Below, in pieces: positions 45,706 through 63,434 of a stretch of DNA of 64,000 nt. The stretch comes from Actinostola sp. cb2023 (taxonomy: Eukaryota; Cnidaria; Anthozoa; Actiniaria; Actinostolidae). Below the pieces are notes generated by a model. The model was not told where the DNA came from. It did not search any database and was given only the letters and a program-made list of their open reading frames with translations. The translations under genes were made by a program, and so were the position numbers. Position 1 is the first letter of the stretch. Each line of letters begins with the position of its first letter. Location of the stretch: the NCBI GenBank assembly GCA_033675265.1, contig JAUJYZ010000132.1:1148501-1212500 (forward strand), given 5' to 3'.

Positions 45706-46089
45706 ATATAGCATATTATGATCTAACTACTCACGGAATTCAGCTTGACCAGTTATGAAAGTGTAGGTTTTCACGACGGTATTTTGAATCATTTTGCAAG
45801 AAGAAGTTATCAAACGAGAAACAAAACAACAATTTTCAGTTTCAATACTTGAACTCAACATTCGGAACGAGATTTTACCGGAAAATCGCACACCATTTTA
45901 CAGTAGAATAACTCAATCTCAGTTGTCTCAAACCGTAGAAATATATATGTCTTTCGAACCCTCGCTATCCAGAACTATTTTCCCTATCCTTTGAGTGTTC
46001 GAGATGGCGAGGTTTTACTGTATTTATACTCGGTTGTTGTGTGGGATAGTATACATTGTGTTATGTGGTGGAATGTTTCGATGTGTTGT

Positions 46090-52400
<6,311 letters not shown>

Positions 52401-53513
52401 ATGGCGTCCAGCTTTTCAAGTTGCGCGTTTTGCGGAGCTGAAAAAGAGAACTTATTGAAATGTTCTAGATGTAAATCCACATGGTACTGTAACAAGGACT
52501 GTCAGAGGTCTGGTTGGAAGGTTCATAAGATCATATGCACAACTGTCAAACAAGTCCAAAATGTCTTTATGCCAAATGCTTTCAAAATGGATACCGCAAA
52601 AATAGCTGATTTTGTCTGCAGTGAGTTAAACAGCAATGGATTTTGCATTCTAAACCAATTCCTACCCAACAATATAGCAAAAAGCATTCTAAGCGAAGTC
52701 AAGGCGCTAGATGACGCTGGCATTTTCAAAGATGGAGAACTCAGTGGAGGTTTGACATCGTCAGAAGACATGGAGAAATACAGCGAGAAGAGAATCCGCG
52801 GTGACAGGATTACTTGGATAGAAGGCAATGAGGCAGATGTTGGTAGCACCAGGGAGCTAATGACTCATGTAGACAATCTAGTTTTACAGTGCAGCGGATC
52901 AAATCGTAAGCTTGGAGGTTATGACATACAAGGTCGAACCAAAGCCATGGTTGCCTGTTACCCGGGGCAACAGACGGGCTATAAACGGCATGTTGATAAC
53001 CCTGACGGCGATGGCAGGTGCTTGACAGTGATATTTTACCTTAATGAGGGGTGGACCGAGGCTGATGGAGGAAAATTAAGGATTTATAAAGCAAGCAACC
53101 AGCATCATGTTGAACCACTATTTAACAGATTATTACTATTTTGGTCTGATAAGAGAAACCCACATGAAGTGTTACCTTCTAACTCTATGAGATACGCTAT
53201 CACTATGTGGTACTTTGATAAAGCAGAACGAAGCGATGCAAAACAAAGACAGAAGTATAAACTGATGGGAGAGTTTGGTTTTGAGGTAGTTATCAAAGAT
53301 TTGCAAAGCAAACAGTTTGAAAGGGATCAAGCGCAGCTGAAATTAGATGAAGAATCTGAACGTCTTGTCAAGAGTATGATGTCTGATGATGAGCTCGATG
53401 CAATGGCAGAACTGATCAAAGGTCGACCTAATCCAAGAGAGATGCTAGCTGTATATGGTATCTCTCCTAGTATTCTGGATGCCCTTTTGAGAGTCCTAGA
53501 GAAGCGAATGTAG
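52401..53513 (+). CDS. EGLN1: HIF-type prolyl 4-hydroxylase with MYND zinc finger (EGLN/PHD family), intronless
   Basis: EGLN/PHD enzymes use O2, 2-oxoglutarate and Fe(II) to hydroxylate prolines on HIF-alpha, marking it for VHL-dependent destruction. One exon encodes 370 aa (human EGLN1 426). MYND finger at residues 8-46: C8, C11, C21, C24, C30, C34, H42, C46. The hydroxylase domain spans about 65-285 and keeps the iron ligands H197 and D199 (YKRHVDNPDGDGR) and H255 (NPHEV), plus R264 for 2-oxoglutarate (MRYAITMWYFD); FWSDKRNP is also family-typical. A charged helical tail (about 300-370, SDDELDAMAELIKGR) extends beyond human EGLN1. The start follows AAA immediately before ATG and precedes the finger by seven residues. 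The gene has no introns among intron-rich neighbours. The symbol reflects family resemblance, not proven orthology. Confidence 0.93.
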   Translation: MASSFSSCAFCGAEKENLLKCSRCKSTWYCNKDCQRSGWKVHKIICTTVKQVQNVFMPNAFKMDTAKIADFVCSELNSNGFCILNQFLPNNIAKSILSEVKALDDAGIFKDGELSGGLTSSEDMEKYSEKRIRGDRITWIEGNEADVGSTRELMTHVDNLVLQCSGSNRKLGGYDIQGRTKAMVACYPGQQTGYKRHVDNPDGDGRCLTVIFYLNEGWTEADGGKLRIYKASNQHHVEPLFNRLLLFWSDKRNPHEVLPSNSMRYAITMWYFDKAERSDAKQRQKYKLMGEFGFEVVIKDLQSKQFERDQAQLKLDEESERLVKSMMSDDELDAMAELIKGRPNPREMLAVYGISPSILDALLRVLEKRM

Positions 53514-54489
53514 GGCTTTTAGATATTTCGAAGATATTGTCAGCATGAATCCCACCTAGCTTGTCATTCTTGCATTATACATATACGTGTAATTACTCGG
53601 TGGGCTACCTGTGGCACAGCAAGTTGAAAAATGTTTTTTTTTTTCTTATGACCACAAATCGCCAACTGGTTACCAAGGCGCATGCGCTCTGTGCCACTGA
53701 GGAAACCAAAGGCTCATTGCTGAAGCCCAACCAAGTGAACACTCATAGAGCATCTTCAATATAAATCAAGTCTGTACATTCTAGTTTGTCCACAGTTTTA
53801 TTAGTGAAAGTTCAAAGTACACTGCAGAGTGAGCAATATATATGTTGAACTACTTTATACTTAGTAGTAATATACTCTATATTTTTAGTTGGGTACATGT
53901 ATCTACATCTAGCTACATGTATGCTATAATGTTACAGTGCATCCCCACTGTCTCGAACTGTGAAGGGAAACAAAAAAAATGGTTCGAGATAGCAGGAGTT
54001 CAACATAACGGAGTAAATTTTGCAGAAAAATAGAATAAGGGGATATTGTTTATAGTTCTAGATAGCAAGGTTTTCAAGATACCCAAGTTTGAGATTGCAA
54101 GGTTCCCTGGTGTAATGTCCTGCATTACTATCAAACATTTTCTGAACTTTATGTGATGAATTGCTGTATATATGTGTATACTATTATTTTTGACAGATTC
54201 ACAAGGACTACAAGAACCAAATTAAATTAAGTGTTTCTTTGTACGTGAGAGTCATGTATTTGTAGATTTTAAGTTTTGACCACGTTTCTGTCAATTTTTT
54301 TTAAGCTTTTGGACTTTTGAGCGCATAAAAGTATCTATCTATCTGTCTATCTATCTATCTTCAGGGCGTTATATTTACGAAAACCGTAAGGAGCAAATTG
54401 TTTAAACGTTGAATGTGTGTGTTGTTGTTTGTGATCTTGTGCGAATCCCAAAATCTAGATAACTCCCTGGAAGTCAGCATGCTACTTGC

Positions 54490-54795
54490 ATCACAGGCAG
54501 CCCAAGCAATGGATTTGAACAGTGAAAGGACAGGGTCGAAAATTGTAAAAATCAAAATATATAAATGTTAACATACATATATCCAACGTTGTTTTGGGTG
54601 TTTTGTAGACTGCGTTGGGCTAGATTTGAGCCTTTTTTGTGTAATTTTTAATTTTTTCCCCAATGCAGTCTACAAAACACCCAAAACAACGTTGGATATA
54701 GGTATGTTAACATTTATTATATTTTGATTTTTACAATTTTCGACCCTGTCCTTTCACTGTTCAAATCCATTGCTTGGGCTGCCTGTGCTTGCATA
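54490..54795. repeat. Near-perfect foldback element with arms of about 120 bp
   Basis: CAGGCAGCCCAAGCAATGGA, GGACAGGGTCGAAAATTGTA, CCAACGTTGTTTTGGGTGTT and TTGTAGACTGC on the left return reversed at about 54666-54787, around a loop of about 55 bp. The same 20-odd residue peptide is therefore predicted on both strands. Confidence 0.95.
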
Positions 54796-55109
54796 TCCAT
54801 GAGCAATGGAGGAAGTGTAGATTATAAAAAAAGGTTTCAGAAAAACCATCGCTCAGTATACCTATTTCAGTACCACTTACTGAATTCTATCTTGTGCAGA
54901 AATATAAAAATAGGATCAAATATTGATTACTACCAATAATTATACATTGTCTAGCCTTTTCTTAGCCTGCAAATACAGCTGCATTTTGGCGAGCGTAAAA
55001 AACCGGCCGTATCCGCAGGCTAGCCTTTCCTTGACTAGAACGAATTACAGTTCAGAGAATTTAAAAAATAAAATATCCACATTGTTTCTAAACTGCCTCG
55101 GAAATAGAA

Positions 55110-55315
55110 AACACTTCCTTACAAGGGAAATACGTAGACTCAGTGTGAACAGTCAGTCCCTCTTTTCCCTCGAGACTGAGTCGAAAGAGAGAAAAACTAT
55201 GATCCTGGACCAACTCGTCCCCATTCTCCTAGCGTCCATGGGATTCTAAAACTCGTCTTCACTGAGTTTGGAGGGAAGCTGAGGGAATAGGAGGGACTGT
55301 TCGCAGACTAGGAAT
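55110..55315. repeat. Foldback element with arms of about 50 bp
   Basis: GACTCAGTGTGAACAGTC, GTCCCTCTTTTCCCTC and GAGACTGAG on the left have imperfect mirrors at about 55250-55312 (CTGAGTTTGGAGGG, GGAGGGACTGTTC). Confidence 0.55.
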
Positions 55316-55377
55316 TACGTAAAGGGATTCAATAGACATGGGTTGCCGTTCCAAACAGCGTGTCTACAGCTATTCCT

Positions 55378-58300
55378 CTAAGCTTTTAACGACACGTCGA
55401 AGTTTACTCGTGTCACTGTCGAGTCTGCATCATCATCTGGTAGTCCCAGCTTTGACCTTCGTCCAGTCTTCTTTAGTACGTGCGAGTACAATTCGTTAAT
55501 GCTTCCGTTCATTGTAGGCTTTGCATTAGTACTAACGGATCTCAGTTGGACTTTTTCTGGCTCAGGAAGTCCATTGACCGGACCTCGCAAATAATTAGGA
55601 TTCTTCTTGATGATAATACCAGTATTCTGGAAAAGTACGACATTGGATTAAATAAAGCTTTATACTGTATTTATTTGATAACAATTACCACTAAGCTACT
55701 GAAAAGCATATAGAACTACCTTTGGGGGTCCTGCAGGAGTCGGCGCAAAAGGTGGAGCTGCAGTGGGCTTTGGTCGCTCGACTAACCTCTGATGCTCTAG
55801 CGATGGATTACTTTCAGGTGCTGGAAATTGCTTTACAGGAGATGGCTGTCTCTCAGGAGGTTTCTCAATAGATGGCTTTCTTTCAGAAAGTACATAAGTC
55901 GCATGTTCGGCAGATGGCTTTCTCTTCTTCATGCCATACTGCTTGGCTGGAGATGGTTGTCCATTTACAAGCGAGTGTCTTTCCACCGACGATTTTCTCT
56001 CTAGATTTTGCCAAGAGTCAACAGACGGTTGTTTAGGCAGAATAGGTTTCTCTTGTCTTGGTTCTGGTTCATGTTTTGGCGCGCTTTCTGGTTCTTGTCG
56101 TTGGTAACGGCGTGCGTGCGGCGGTACAGCGCGAAGTCTACTTTGAGAGATGTTTTCTGTAGTTCTTGAGTCAAAAATGATGGATGGTGGTGAGGCAGTT
56201 CTGTTTATCAGGAAATGCCTGCAAATTTCACAGATATAAAATTTGATGTTAGAAAATTGAGCATTAATGAATCAAAAAGTAGTCATGCCATTACATCTCA
56301 CCAGCTGCGCACGCACTAGTGCAAGCATTAGAAGCTTACTGCATGGCCCCGTTGCTCGTGACACTTACCGGCGAATGGGTTTGTTGTTGTTTGGGTCAGC
56401 AAGCCACTCAGGGTCTTTCATGGAGTCTGATGGAAGCCCTTCCACAATGGATATCATTTCACTGATACGCTTTGATTGACCTAAGATACAAAACCGGCAG
56501 TCAGCGTGACAATGCACTAACTGACTGATTGACTGACTGACAGTCCGACCGACTAACTGACCGTGCTGAATGATTGACTGACCGACTAACAGACCAACTG
56601 ACAGACTGATTGGTAGACTGACTAACTGACAGACAGACCGACCGACTAACAGACTGACTAACTAACTAACTGATTGATAGACTGACTGACAGACCGACCG
56701 ACTAACAGACTGATTGACTAACTAACTGATTGATAGACTGACTAACTGACAGACAGACAGACCGACCGACTAACAGACTGACTAACTAACTAACTGATTG
56801 ATAGACTGACTAACTGACAGACAGACCGACCGACTAACAGACTGACTAACTAACTAACTGATTGATAGACTGACTAACTGACAGACAGACCGACCGACTA
56901 ACAGACTGACTAACTAACTAACTGATTGATAGACTGACTGACAGACCGACCGACTAACAGACTGATTGACTAACTAACTGATTGATAGACTGACTAACTG
57001 ACAGACAGACAGACCGACCGACTAACAGACTGACTAACTAACTAACTGATTGATTGATAGACTGACTAACTGACAGACAGACCGACCGACTAACAGACTG
57101 ATTGACTAACTAACTGATTGATAGACTGACTAAGTGACTGACAGTCCGACCGACTAACAGACTGACTCTGACAGACTGACTAACAGACCGACTGACAGAC
57201 TGATTGATAGACTGACTAACTGACTGATCGACTAACTAACTGATTGATAGTCTGACTAAGTAACTGACAGACCGACCGACCGACCGACTAACAGACTGAT
57301 TGATAGACTGACCGACCGACCGACCGACCGACTAACAGACTGACTCTGACTGACTAACTAACAGATCGACTGACAGACAGACTGACCGACTAACAGACTG
57401 AATAATAGACCGACTGACAGACTGACAAACAGACCGACAGACCGACCGACTAACAGACTGACTAACAGACCGACTGACAGACTGACTAACAGCTGAGACT
57501 GACTAACTGACTGACAGACCGACCGACTAACAGACTGACTAACTGACTGACAGGCCGACCGACTAACAGACTGACTAACTAACAGACTGACTAACAGACC
57601 GACTGACAGACAGACTGACCGACTAACAGACTGACTAACAGACCGACTAACAGACTGACTAACTGACTGACAGACCGACCGACTAAATTACTTGATATTA
57701 CGTACTTTGTTGGTAAACCTCTTGCTTGCTGTCATCCTAAGAACATTAAAGTACAAAGTAAGTGTCGAAGTGATGTATTATCGATATCGTTAATATCGTA
57801 CTGTATAGAGCAGATATCGTATGACTGTGAAAAACCACGGCGCACGGTACGGCACGGTCACGGCACGGTCACGGCACGGCACGGTCACGGCACGAATTCA
57901 TTCGAAATCCTAAATCATCACGGTCACGGCACGGCACGGCACGTCCGTGTCGTAAGTTTTTCACTGTCATACGAAATCTGCTCCAACACTTACAGCAAAA
58001 CCTCGTAGGTAAGTTTCATCTCCAGCCGACCAAATTTCTTTTCTGTAGGGAAATAAGTCGTTTATTGCGCGGTAAGCAATGCTATGAATGACAATTGACA
58101 GCGGCCGATATCTCCCTATCGCTCCATGTCATGCAGTTTCTCCTCCCTTCCCAACCCACCTCCAACTATACCCTATCCCCACCCCTCAAAGAGCCAGTTT
58201 AGTAGATGGATTACTTGTTGCTAGATTGACGTACGTATATTATCCTACTAAACTAGTACCTAAAGGAACGTTGACCTCGATGAGAGGAATTCCTGTTTAT

Positions 58301-61300
58301 TTCTTCGGTTCGTACTTCATCTGAATTTAACAGCAATGATTACAATCAGTTCAAATAATTTATATCATTCATTCATATGAAAAGGAAACTGGTAACCTAC
58401 AAAGAAGACGTTCTCAAGAATAATGGGGAGACAAAACGTTTAATTTATGCTGTGCTTGCGCGGCGTCCCATTCATCGACATTGAAGACTAACTGTATTCT
58501 ATCGCATCTATTCATAAACAAACGTTTCTGTTTACTTACGTGGCCTGATTGAAAACTTAGATCGCCCAATTTCTGGAAATCGATTTCTTTCATTCTTCAC
58601 TTCAGACTGTTTCTGTCAAAATCAAAATATTATATGAACAAAGAACTTCACTATTTGATGCTGAATATTAATCCATGTTTATAGTTACCAATTCATCTGG
58701 AGAAGGACACTGGTCTACGTGCTGCTGCAACCGTTCCAAGAAACCCACCGTAGAGTTATCGATCTGAAAGTAACGATGTGGTTGGTCACAATTGATCAAT
58801 CAAAGAGAAACAGATAAGAAGGCAAGTAGGAATGAATGAAGGAACGAAGGAACCATGGGAAGGAAGGAAGCATGGGAAGGAAGCATGGGAAAGAAGCATG
58901 GGAAGAAAGCATGGGAAGGAAGCATGAGAAGGAACGAAGATCGGAGCATGGGAATGAAGCATGGGAAACATAGGAAGGAACGAAGCATGAGAAGGAAGGA
59001 AGCATGGGAAGAACGCATGGGAAGGAAGCATGGGAAAGAACAAAGAACGCATGGGAAGGAAGCATGGGAAGGAAGCATGTGAAGGAAGCATGTGAAGGAA
59101 GCATGGGAAGGAAGCATGGGAAGGAAGCATGGGAAGGAAGCATGGGAAGGAAGCATGGGAAGGAAGCATGGGAAGGAAGCATGCGAAGGAAGCATGGGAA
59201 GGAAGCATGGGAAGGAACAAAGAACGCATGGGAAGGAAGCATGGAAAGGAACAAAGAAAGCATGGGAAGGAAGCATGGCAAGGAACAAAGAACGCATGGG
59301 AAGGAAGCATGGGAAGGAAGCATGGCAAGGAACAAAGAAGCATGGGAAGGAAGCATGGCCAGAAGCATGGCAAGGAAGCATGGCAAGGAAGCATGGCAAG
59401 GAAGCATGGCAAGGAAGCATGGCAAGGAAGCATGGGAAGGAAGCATGACAAGGAAGCATGGCAAGGAAGCATGGCAAGGAAGCATGGCAAGGAAGAAAGG
59501 AAGCATGGCAAGGAAGGAAGGAAGCATGGCAAGGAAGGAAGGAAGGAAGCATGGCAAGGAAGGAAGGAAGGAAGCATGGCAAGGAAGGAAAGAAGCATGG
59601 CAAGGAGGAAGAAAGCATGGCAAGGAAGGAAGGAAACATGGCAAGGAAGGAAGGAAGCATGGCAAGGAAGGAAGCATGGCATAGAAGGAAGGAAGCATGG
59701 CATAGAAGGAAGGAAGCATGGCAAGGAAGGAAGGAAGCATGGCATGGAAGGAAGGAAGGAAGGAAGGAAGGAAGCATGGCAAAGAAGGAAGGAAGCATGG
59801 CAAGGAAAGAAGGAAGCATGGCAAGGAAGGAAGCATGCATGGCAAGGAAGGAAGGAGAAAGAGGAAGGAAAAGGAGGAAGGAGAAGGAGGAAGGAAGGAA
59901 GGAGAAGGAGGAAGGAGAAGGAGGAAGGAGAAGGAGAAGGAGAAGGAGGAAGGAGAAGAGGAAGGAGGAGAAGGAAGGAAGGAGAAGGAGGAAGGAGAAG
60001 GAAGGAGAAGGAGGAAGGAGAAGGAGGAGAGAAGGAGAAGGAGGAAGGAGGAAGGAGGAAGGAGAGGAGAAGGAAGAAGGAAAGAAGGAAGGAAGCATGG
60101 CAAGGAAAGAAGGAAGCATGGCAAGGAAGGGAGCATGCATGGGAAGGAAGGAAGGAGAAGGAGGAAGGAGAAGGAGGAAGGAGAAGGAGGAAGGAGAAGG
60201 AGGAAGGAGAAGGAGGAAGGAGAAGGAGGAAGGAGAAGGAGGAAGGAGAAGGAGGAAGGAGAAGGAGGAAGGAGAAGGAGGAAGGAGGAAGGAGAAGGAG
60301 GAGAAGGAGGAAGGAGAAGGAGGAAGGAGAAGGAGGAAGGAGGAAGGAGAAGGAGGAAGGAGGAAGGAGAAGGAAGCATGGGAAGGAAGCATGGGAAGGA
60401 AGGAGAAGGAAGGAGAAGAAAGGAGAAAAAAGGAAGAAACGTTTATTACCTGTTGTATCAAATAAATTCTCTTTGTTTCTTGTTGAGACTCTATTTCACT
60501 TGGGTCAGTTGCGTTTTGAACCGCCACTTGAGTTATCTCTTGTTCTGTTTCATTGCGCGAAACTGATATCAACAAAAACATTACACTTAATTATTGTTTA
60601 AGACGATTTTATATATTTTTGTAGGATCTCTTGTAGTATAACTAAAGAGACAACAGTTATTGAATTACTATGGCAAAGAGGTACAATATCTTACCAACAA
60701 TGGATTTCTTATTGGCACGTCTTCGCATCATGGCATCAGCCTGGACATTTTTAAGTAACAAGAATATTAGGGTGTGTCCATACAGGAGGGGTTTGCTTCA
60801 TAGTTTTATAGAAGTTGATTAAACACTGGAGTTTAGGAGCTCAGTGGTTCATGAGTTTTATAAAGCACCAACTCCGAAAACTCAAATATTTCACTAAGAT
60901 TTAATACCTCCGTTTGCCGCACTGCGCCGTGACCATTCGAGACGAAAGAGTCGCGGTTGCAAAGTCGCGATCCTTGCCTCTGATGGTCACTAAGTAATGC
61001 AATGAATGGTGCATGTTAAAGTCGAACATATATGAAAACTACTCACCGCGTTTTCAGGCTTTTGTTGTCGGTCATAGAAGTCATTACACGAGTCAATGAT
61101 CTGGAATGAAGGGATATTGTTGTAGCTCGCAGTCACTATATACAGTCGTTTTCGTATGAGCGGAAAGTAGTTACGATACGTGTCCAAGCATTCTGATTGG
61201 TTGAGCAATGATTTTTCGCGCTGTGATTGGTTGAATAGATGTTGAAACGACTCTATAGCATTCAGTAACGGTCACTTATTGATTATACCTGCTGCAAAAA

Positions 61301-63328
61301 GAAGATTGATCTCACATCTGCAGAATCAGTCTCTTCTTCTGGTATCTTCTCTGGTAGGTGCTTCCTAGTTGAAAATCCTCTGAAGTCTAAAAACAGTGAA
61401 AAAGTTTGTTTTGTATCCTAAACCATAAACGCATTTACACCTGGCGCTGGTTGAATATATTGGATAGTGCTATAGATAGGATACATCCTTATCCCGTGAT
61501 TGGATAGTGCTATATATAGGATACATCCTTATCCCGTGATTGGATAGTGCTATATATAGGATACATCCTTATCCCGTGATTGGATAGTGCTATATATAGG
61601 ATACATCCTTATCCGTGATTGGATAGTGCTATATATAGGATAAATCCTTATCCCGTGATTGGATAGTGCTATATATAGGATACATCCTTATCCCGTGATT
61701 GGATAGTGCTATATATAGGATACATCCTTATCCCGTGATTGGATAGTGCTATATATAGGATAAATCCTTATCCCGTGATTGGATAGTGCTATATATAGGA
61801 TACATCCTTATCCTTATCCCGTGATTGGATAGTGATACATCCTTATGCGTATCCCGTGATTGGATAGTGCTATATATAGGATACATCCTTATCCCGTGAT
61901 TGGATAGTGCTATATATAGGATAAATCCTTATCCCGTGATTGGATAGTGCTATATATAGGATAATCCTTATCCCGTGATTGGATAGTGCTATATATATAT
62001 ACATCCTTATCCCGTGATTGGATAGTGCTATATATAGGATACATCCTTATCCCGTGATTGGATAGTGCTATAGATAGGATAAATCCTTATCCCGTGATTG
62101 GATAGTGCTATATATAGGATACATCCTTATCCCGTGATTGGATAGTGCTATATATAGGATAAATCCTTATCCCGTGATTGGATAGTGCTATATATAGGAT
62201 AAATCCTTATCCCGTGATTGGATAGTGCTATAGATAGGATAAATCCTTATCCCGCAATGGGATAACAGCTGCATCAACTTATCCATTGGATAAGGAATTA
62301 TCCAACCAATACAGCATTCTCTACGTTTTACTACTGATTGATGATTTTGACTTACGAGACTGAATAGTGACAGCTGCGCGGTTTCGTTTATCTGTTAAAA
62401 CGAACAAACAAACATTCAGTAAACAAATAACGAGCGAAGATGAATGACATATATCAACGGATGGAAAGACGGTCTGACCTTCTTCGATCTGCTTCCTGCG
62501 TCTAATCTGCTCTTCTTTCGTTCTTGCAATATCTTTCCTGACTAGATAACCACGGGCAGCTGAAGTATAGACAAATCGTAATTAAGGTCCTCTCTCTAAT
62601 AACCCCCTTGGCCTTTGTAGACAGAGAAATCATGTAAGCCCCCCTCATGTCCCCCCTCACTATTATTACAGAAATTACGGTAATGTTGAAGTTTTGATCG
62701 TTGTCCGTCGATCGGTTGGTTGGTCGGTCGATCGGTTGGTTGGTCGATCGGTTGCTCGGTCGGTCGGTCGGTTGGTTGATCGGTTGGTCGGTCGATCGGT
62801 TGATCGGTCGGTTGGTCGGTCGGTCGGTTGGTCGGTCGGTTGGCTGGTCGATCGGTTGGTCGGTCGATCGGTTGGTCGATGGTCAGACGTCAGTAAATAG
62901 TTTGGAACTTTTATTAAATTTATTACTGAAATCACAGTCCGTCGATTGGTTCATTGTTGTTGTAGGCAACAAACTAAGTTAATGTAATACATTGCAATTG
63001 TTTCATACCGGCCTGAATTTTGACAGCTTGTTCATTTCGGTATTCCAATTCCCTTCTTTTCTTTTCTTTCTGTTTCTTTAGATACACTTGAAAAGAGAAG
63101 AAAGAAAACGATTCCATATACTGGTTCTGTTCATAGAGAGAATGATCAATTATCAATTATAGCACTCTACTGGTTCTGTTCATAGAGAGAATGATCAATT
63201 ATCAATTAAGCTCTTCAAAGAATTACGTTTTTGTAAAATCCTTGCATTCTTCTCTCGCTCCTCCCGCTCAAGTCGTTGTCGTTCTCTCTCTTTCCTGTAC
63301 GCTTGTCTTGCCATGTGACCACGGAATA
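55378..63328 (-). CDS. IQ-motif (calmodulin-binding) protein, C-terminal 562 residues; 5' end outside window
   Basis: Fifteen exons join in phase: 63227-63328, 63009-63086, 62479-62559, 62356-62391, 61289-61386, 61047-61100, 60695-60740, 60450-60562, 58689-58763, 58540-58612, 57994-58037, 57706-57736, 56369-56480, 55720-56218, 55378-55626. Three IQ motifs lie near the start: an incomplete one cut at the edge exon (FRGHMARQAYRK), AVKIQAAARGYLVRK, and AAVTIQSHFRGFSTRKHL, with lysine/arginine/glutamate-rich helices between. Each is assembled across a splice junction, which supports the model. Acidic and glutamine-rich helices follow, then a proline/serine tail with repeated KPS(I/A)E and RQPSPVK words. 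IQ motifs bind calmodulin or light chains. The neck-like pattern could be the tail of an unconventional myosin or of a ciliary IQ protein; I cannot tell which. Confidence 0.8.
56497..57690. repeat. Degenerate (GACT/GACC/AACT)n minisatellite
   Basis: About 1.2 kb of GACTGACTAACAGACCGACC-type sequence with a 4-bp base period and higher-order units of about 60-75 bp (GATTGATAGACTGACTAACT recurs about every 65 bp). It fills the intron between exons 56369-56480 and 57706-57736 of the IQ gene. Confidence 0.95.
57805..57985. repeat. MITE with GGTCACGGCACGG core, copy 2
   Basis: The ends GAGCAGATATCGTATGACTG and GTCATACGAAATCTGCTC match 44534-44690. The interior GGTCACGGCAC motif is expanded to three or four units on the left and CGGCACGGCACG on the right. 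It lies 9 bp from exon 57994-58037. Confidence 0.93.
58800..60440. repeat. 1.6-kb polypurine minisatellite (GGAAGGAAGCAT / GGAGAAGGA)
   Basis: The plus strand is almost pure purine broken only by CAT/GCATGG words: first GGAAGGAAGCATGG units (to about 59850), then GGAGAAGGAGGAA units, a second GCATGG-containing island at about 60095-60145, and more GGAGAAGGAGGAA. It occupies the whole intron between exons 58689-58763 and 60450-60562. Long Arg/Glu/Lys and Leu/Pro/Ser ORFs on the two strands are artefacts. Confidence 0.97.
61141..61256. repeat. MITE with ends ACAGTCGTTTTCGTATGAG
   Basis: The left end ACAGTCGTTTTCGTATGAG and right end GAAACGACTCTATAG are inverted, with TGATTGGTTGA words inside. 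It is a shorter relative of 6672-6845, in the IQ-gene intron between exons 61047-61100 and 61289-61386. Confidence 0.75.
61450..62252. repeat. 38-39-bp minisatellite with internal dyads
   Basis: About 20 units of GGATAGTGCTATATATAGGA plus TACATCCTTATCCCGTGATT. The unit contains two overlapping dyads (CTATATATAG; GGATACATCC or GGATAAATCC). It fills the IQ-gene intron between exons 61289-61386 and 62356-62391. Confidence 0.96.
62700..62885. repeat. (GGTC/GGTT/GATC)n minisatellite
   Basis: Degenerate TCGGTCGGTTGGTCGATCGG repeats with a 4-bp base period, about 185 bp, in an IQ-gene intron. Short related pieces (TCCGTCGATTGGTT) recur near 62937. Confidence 0.95.
63119..63208. repeat. Recent 41-bp direct duplication
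   Basis: TACTGGTTCTGTTCATAGAG plus AGAATGATCAATTATCAATT occurs twice (63119-63159 and 63168-63208) without a visible mismatch, separated by 8 bp. It makes up most of the 140-bp intron between exons 63009-63086 and 63227-63328. Confidence 0.95.
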
Positions 63329-63434
63329 CTAGAAAACAACAAAGTTTGCAATGATTATTCGTCTCGTGTTGATATTTAACGGTTAAGGTGGCTCAAAGTA
63401 GTTTTTAACTGACCACACTTCTACTTTTCATTTG

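Larger units (their letters stand above)
42965..46089. other. Interval between the RA-PDZ 5' region and SRP54 3' end
   Basis: May contain the unresolved first exon of the RA-PDZ gene; a possible non-coding exon ends with donor GTAAGTAAG (minus strand) near 43184-43190. Otherwise it holds foldback elements at 44034-44330, 44534-44690 and 44824-45175 and a (GAT)n tract at about 45570-45700. I see no convincing gene. Confidence 0.5.
53514..55377. other. Convergent interval between the EGLN gene and the IQ-protein gene
   Basis: Contains the EGLN 3' UTR, a (CTAT)n run at about 54331-54360, and two foldback elements (54494-54790, 55110-55315). A small inverted pair (TTAGCCTGC at about 54963, GCAGGCTAGC at about 55015) lies between them. 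No gene is supported. Confidence 0.6.

Noticed and set aside
54361..54939. Two ORFs sharing IFTIFDPVLSLFKSIAWAAC
   Set aside because: They are the two arms of one foldback read on opposite strands, not a duplicated gene.
58786..60601. Very long ORFs on both strands (up to about 590 codons), rich in Arg/Glu/Lys or Leu/Pro/Ser
   Set aside because: They come from the polypurine minisatellite, which lacks stops in several frames; all frames are open at once and the composition is that of the repeat. The only real coding part is exon 60450-60562.
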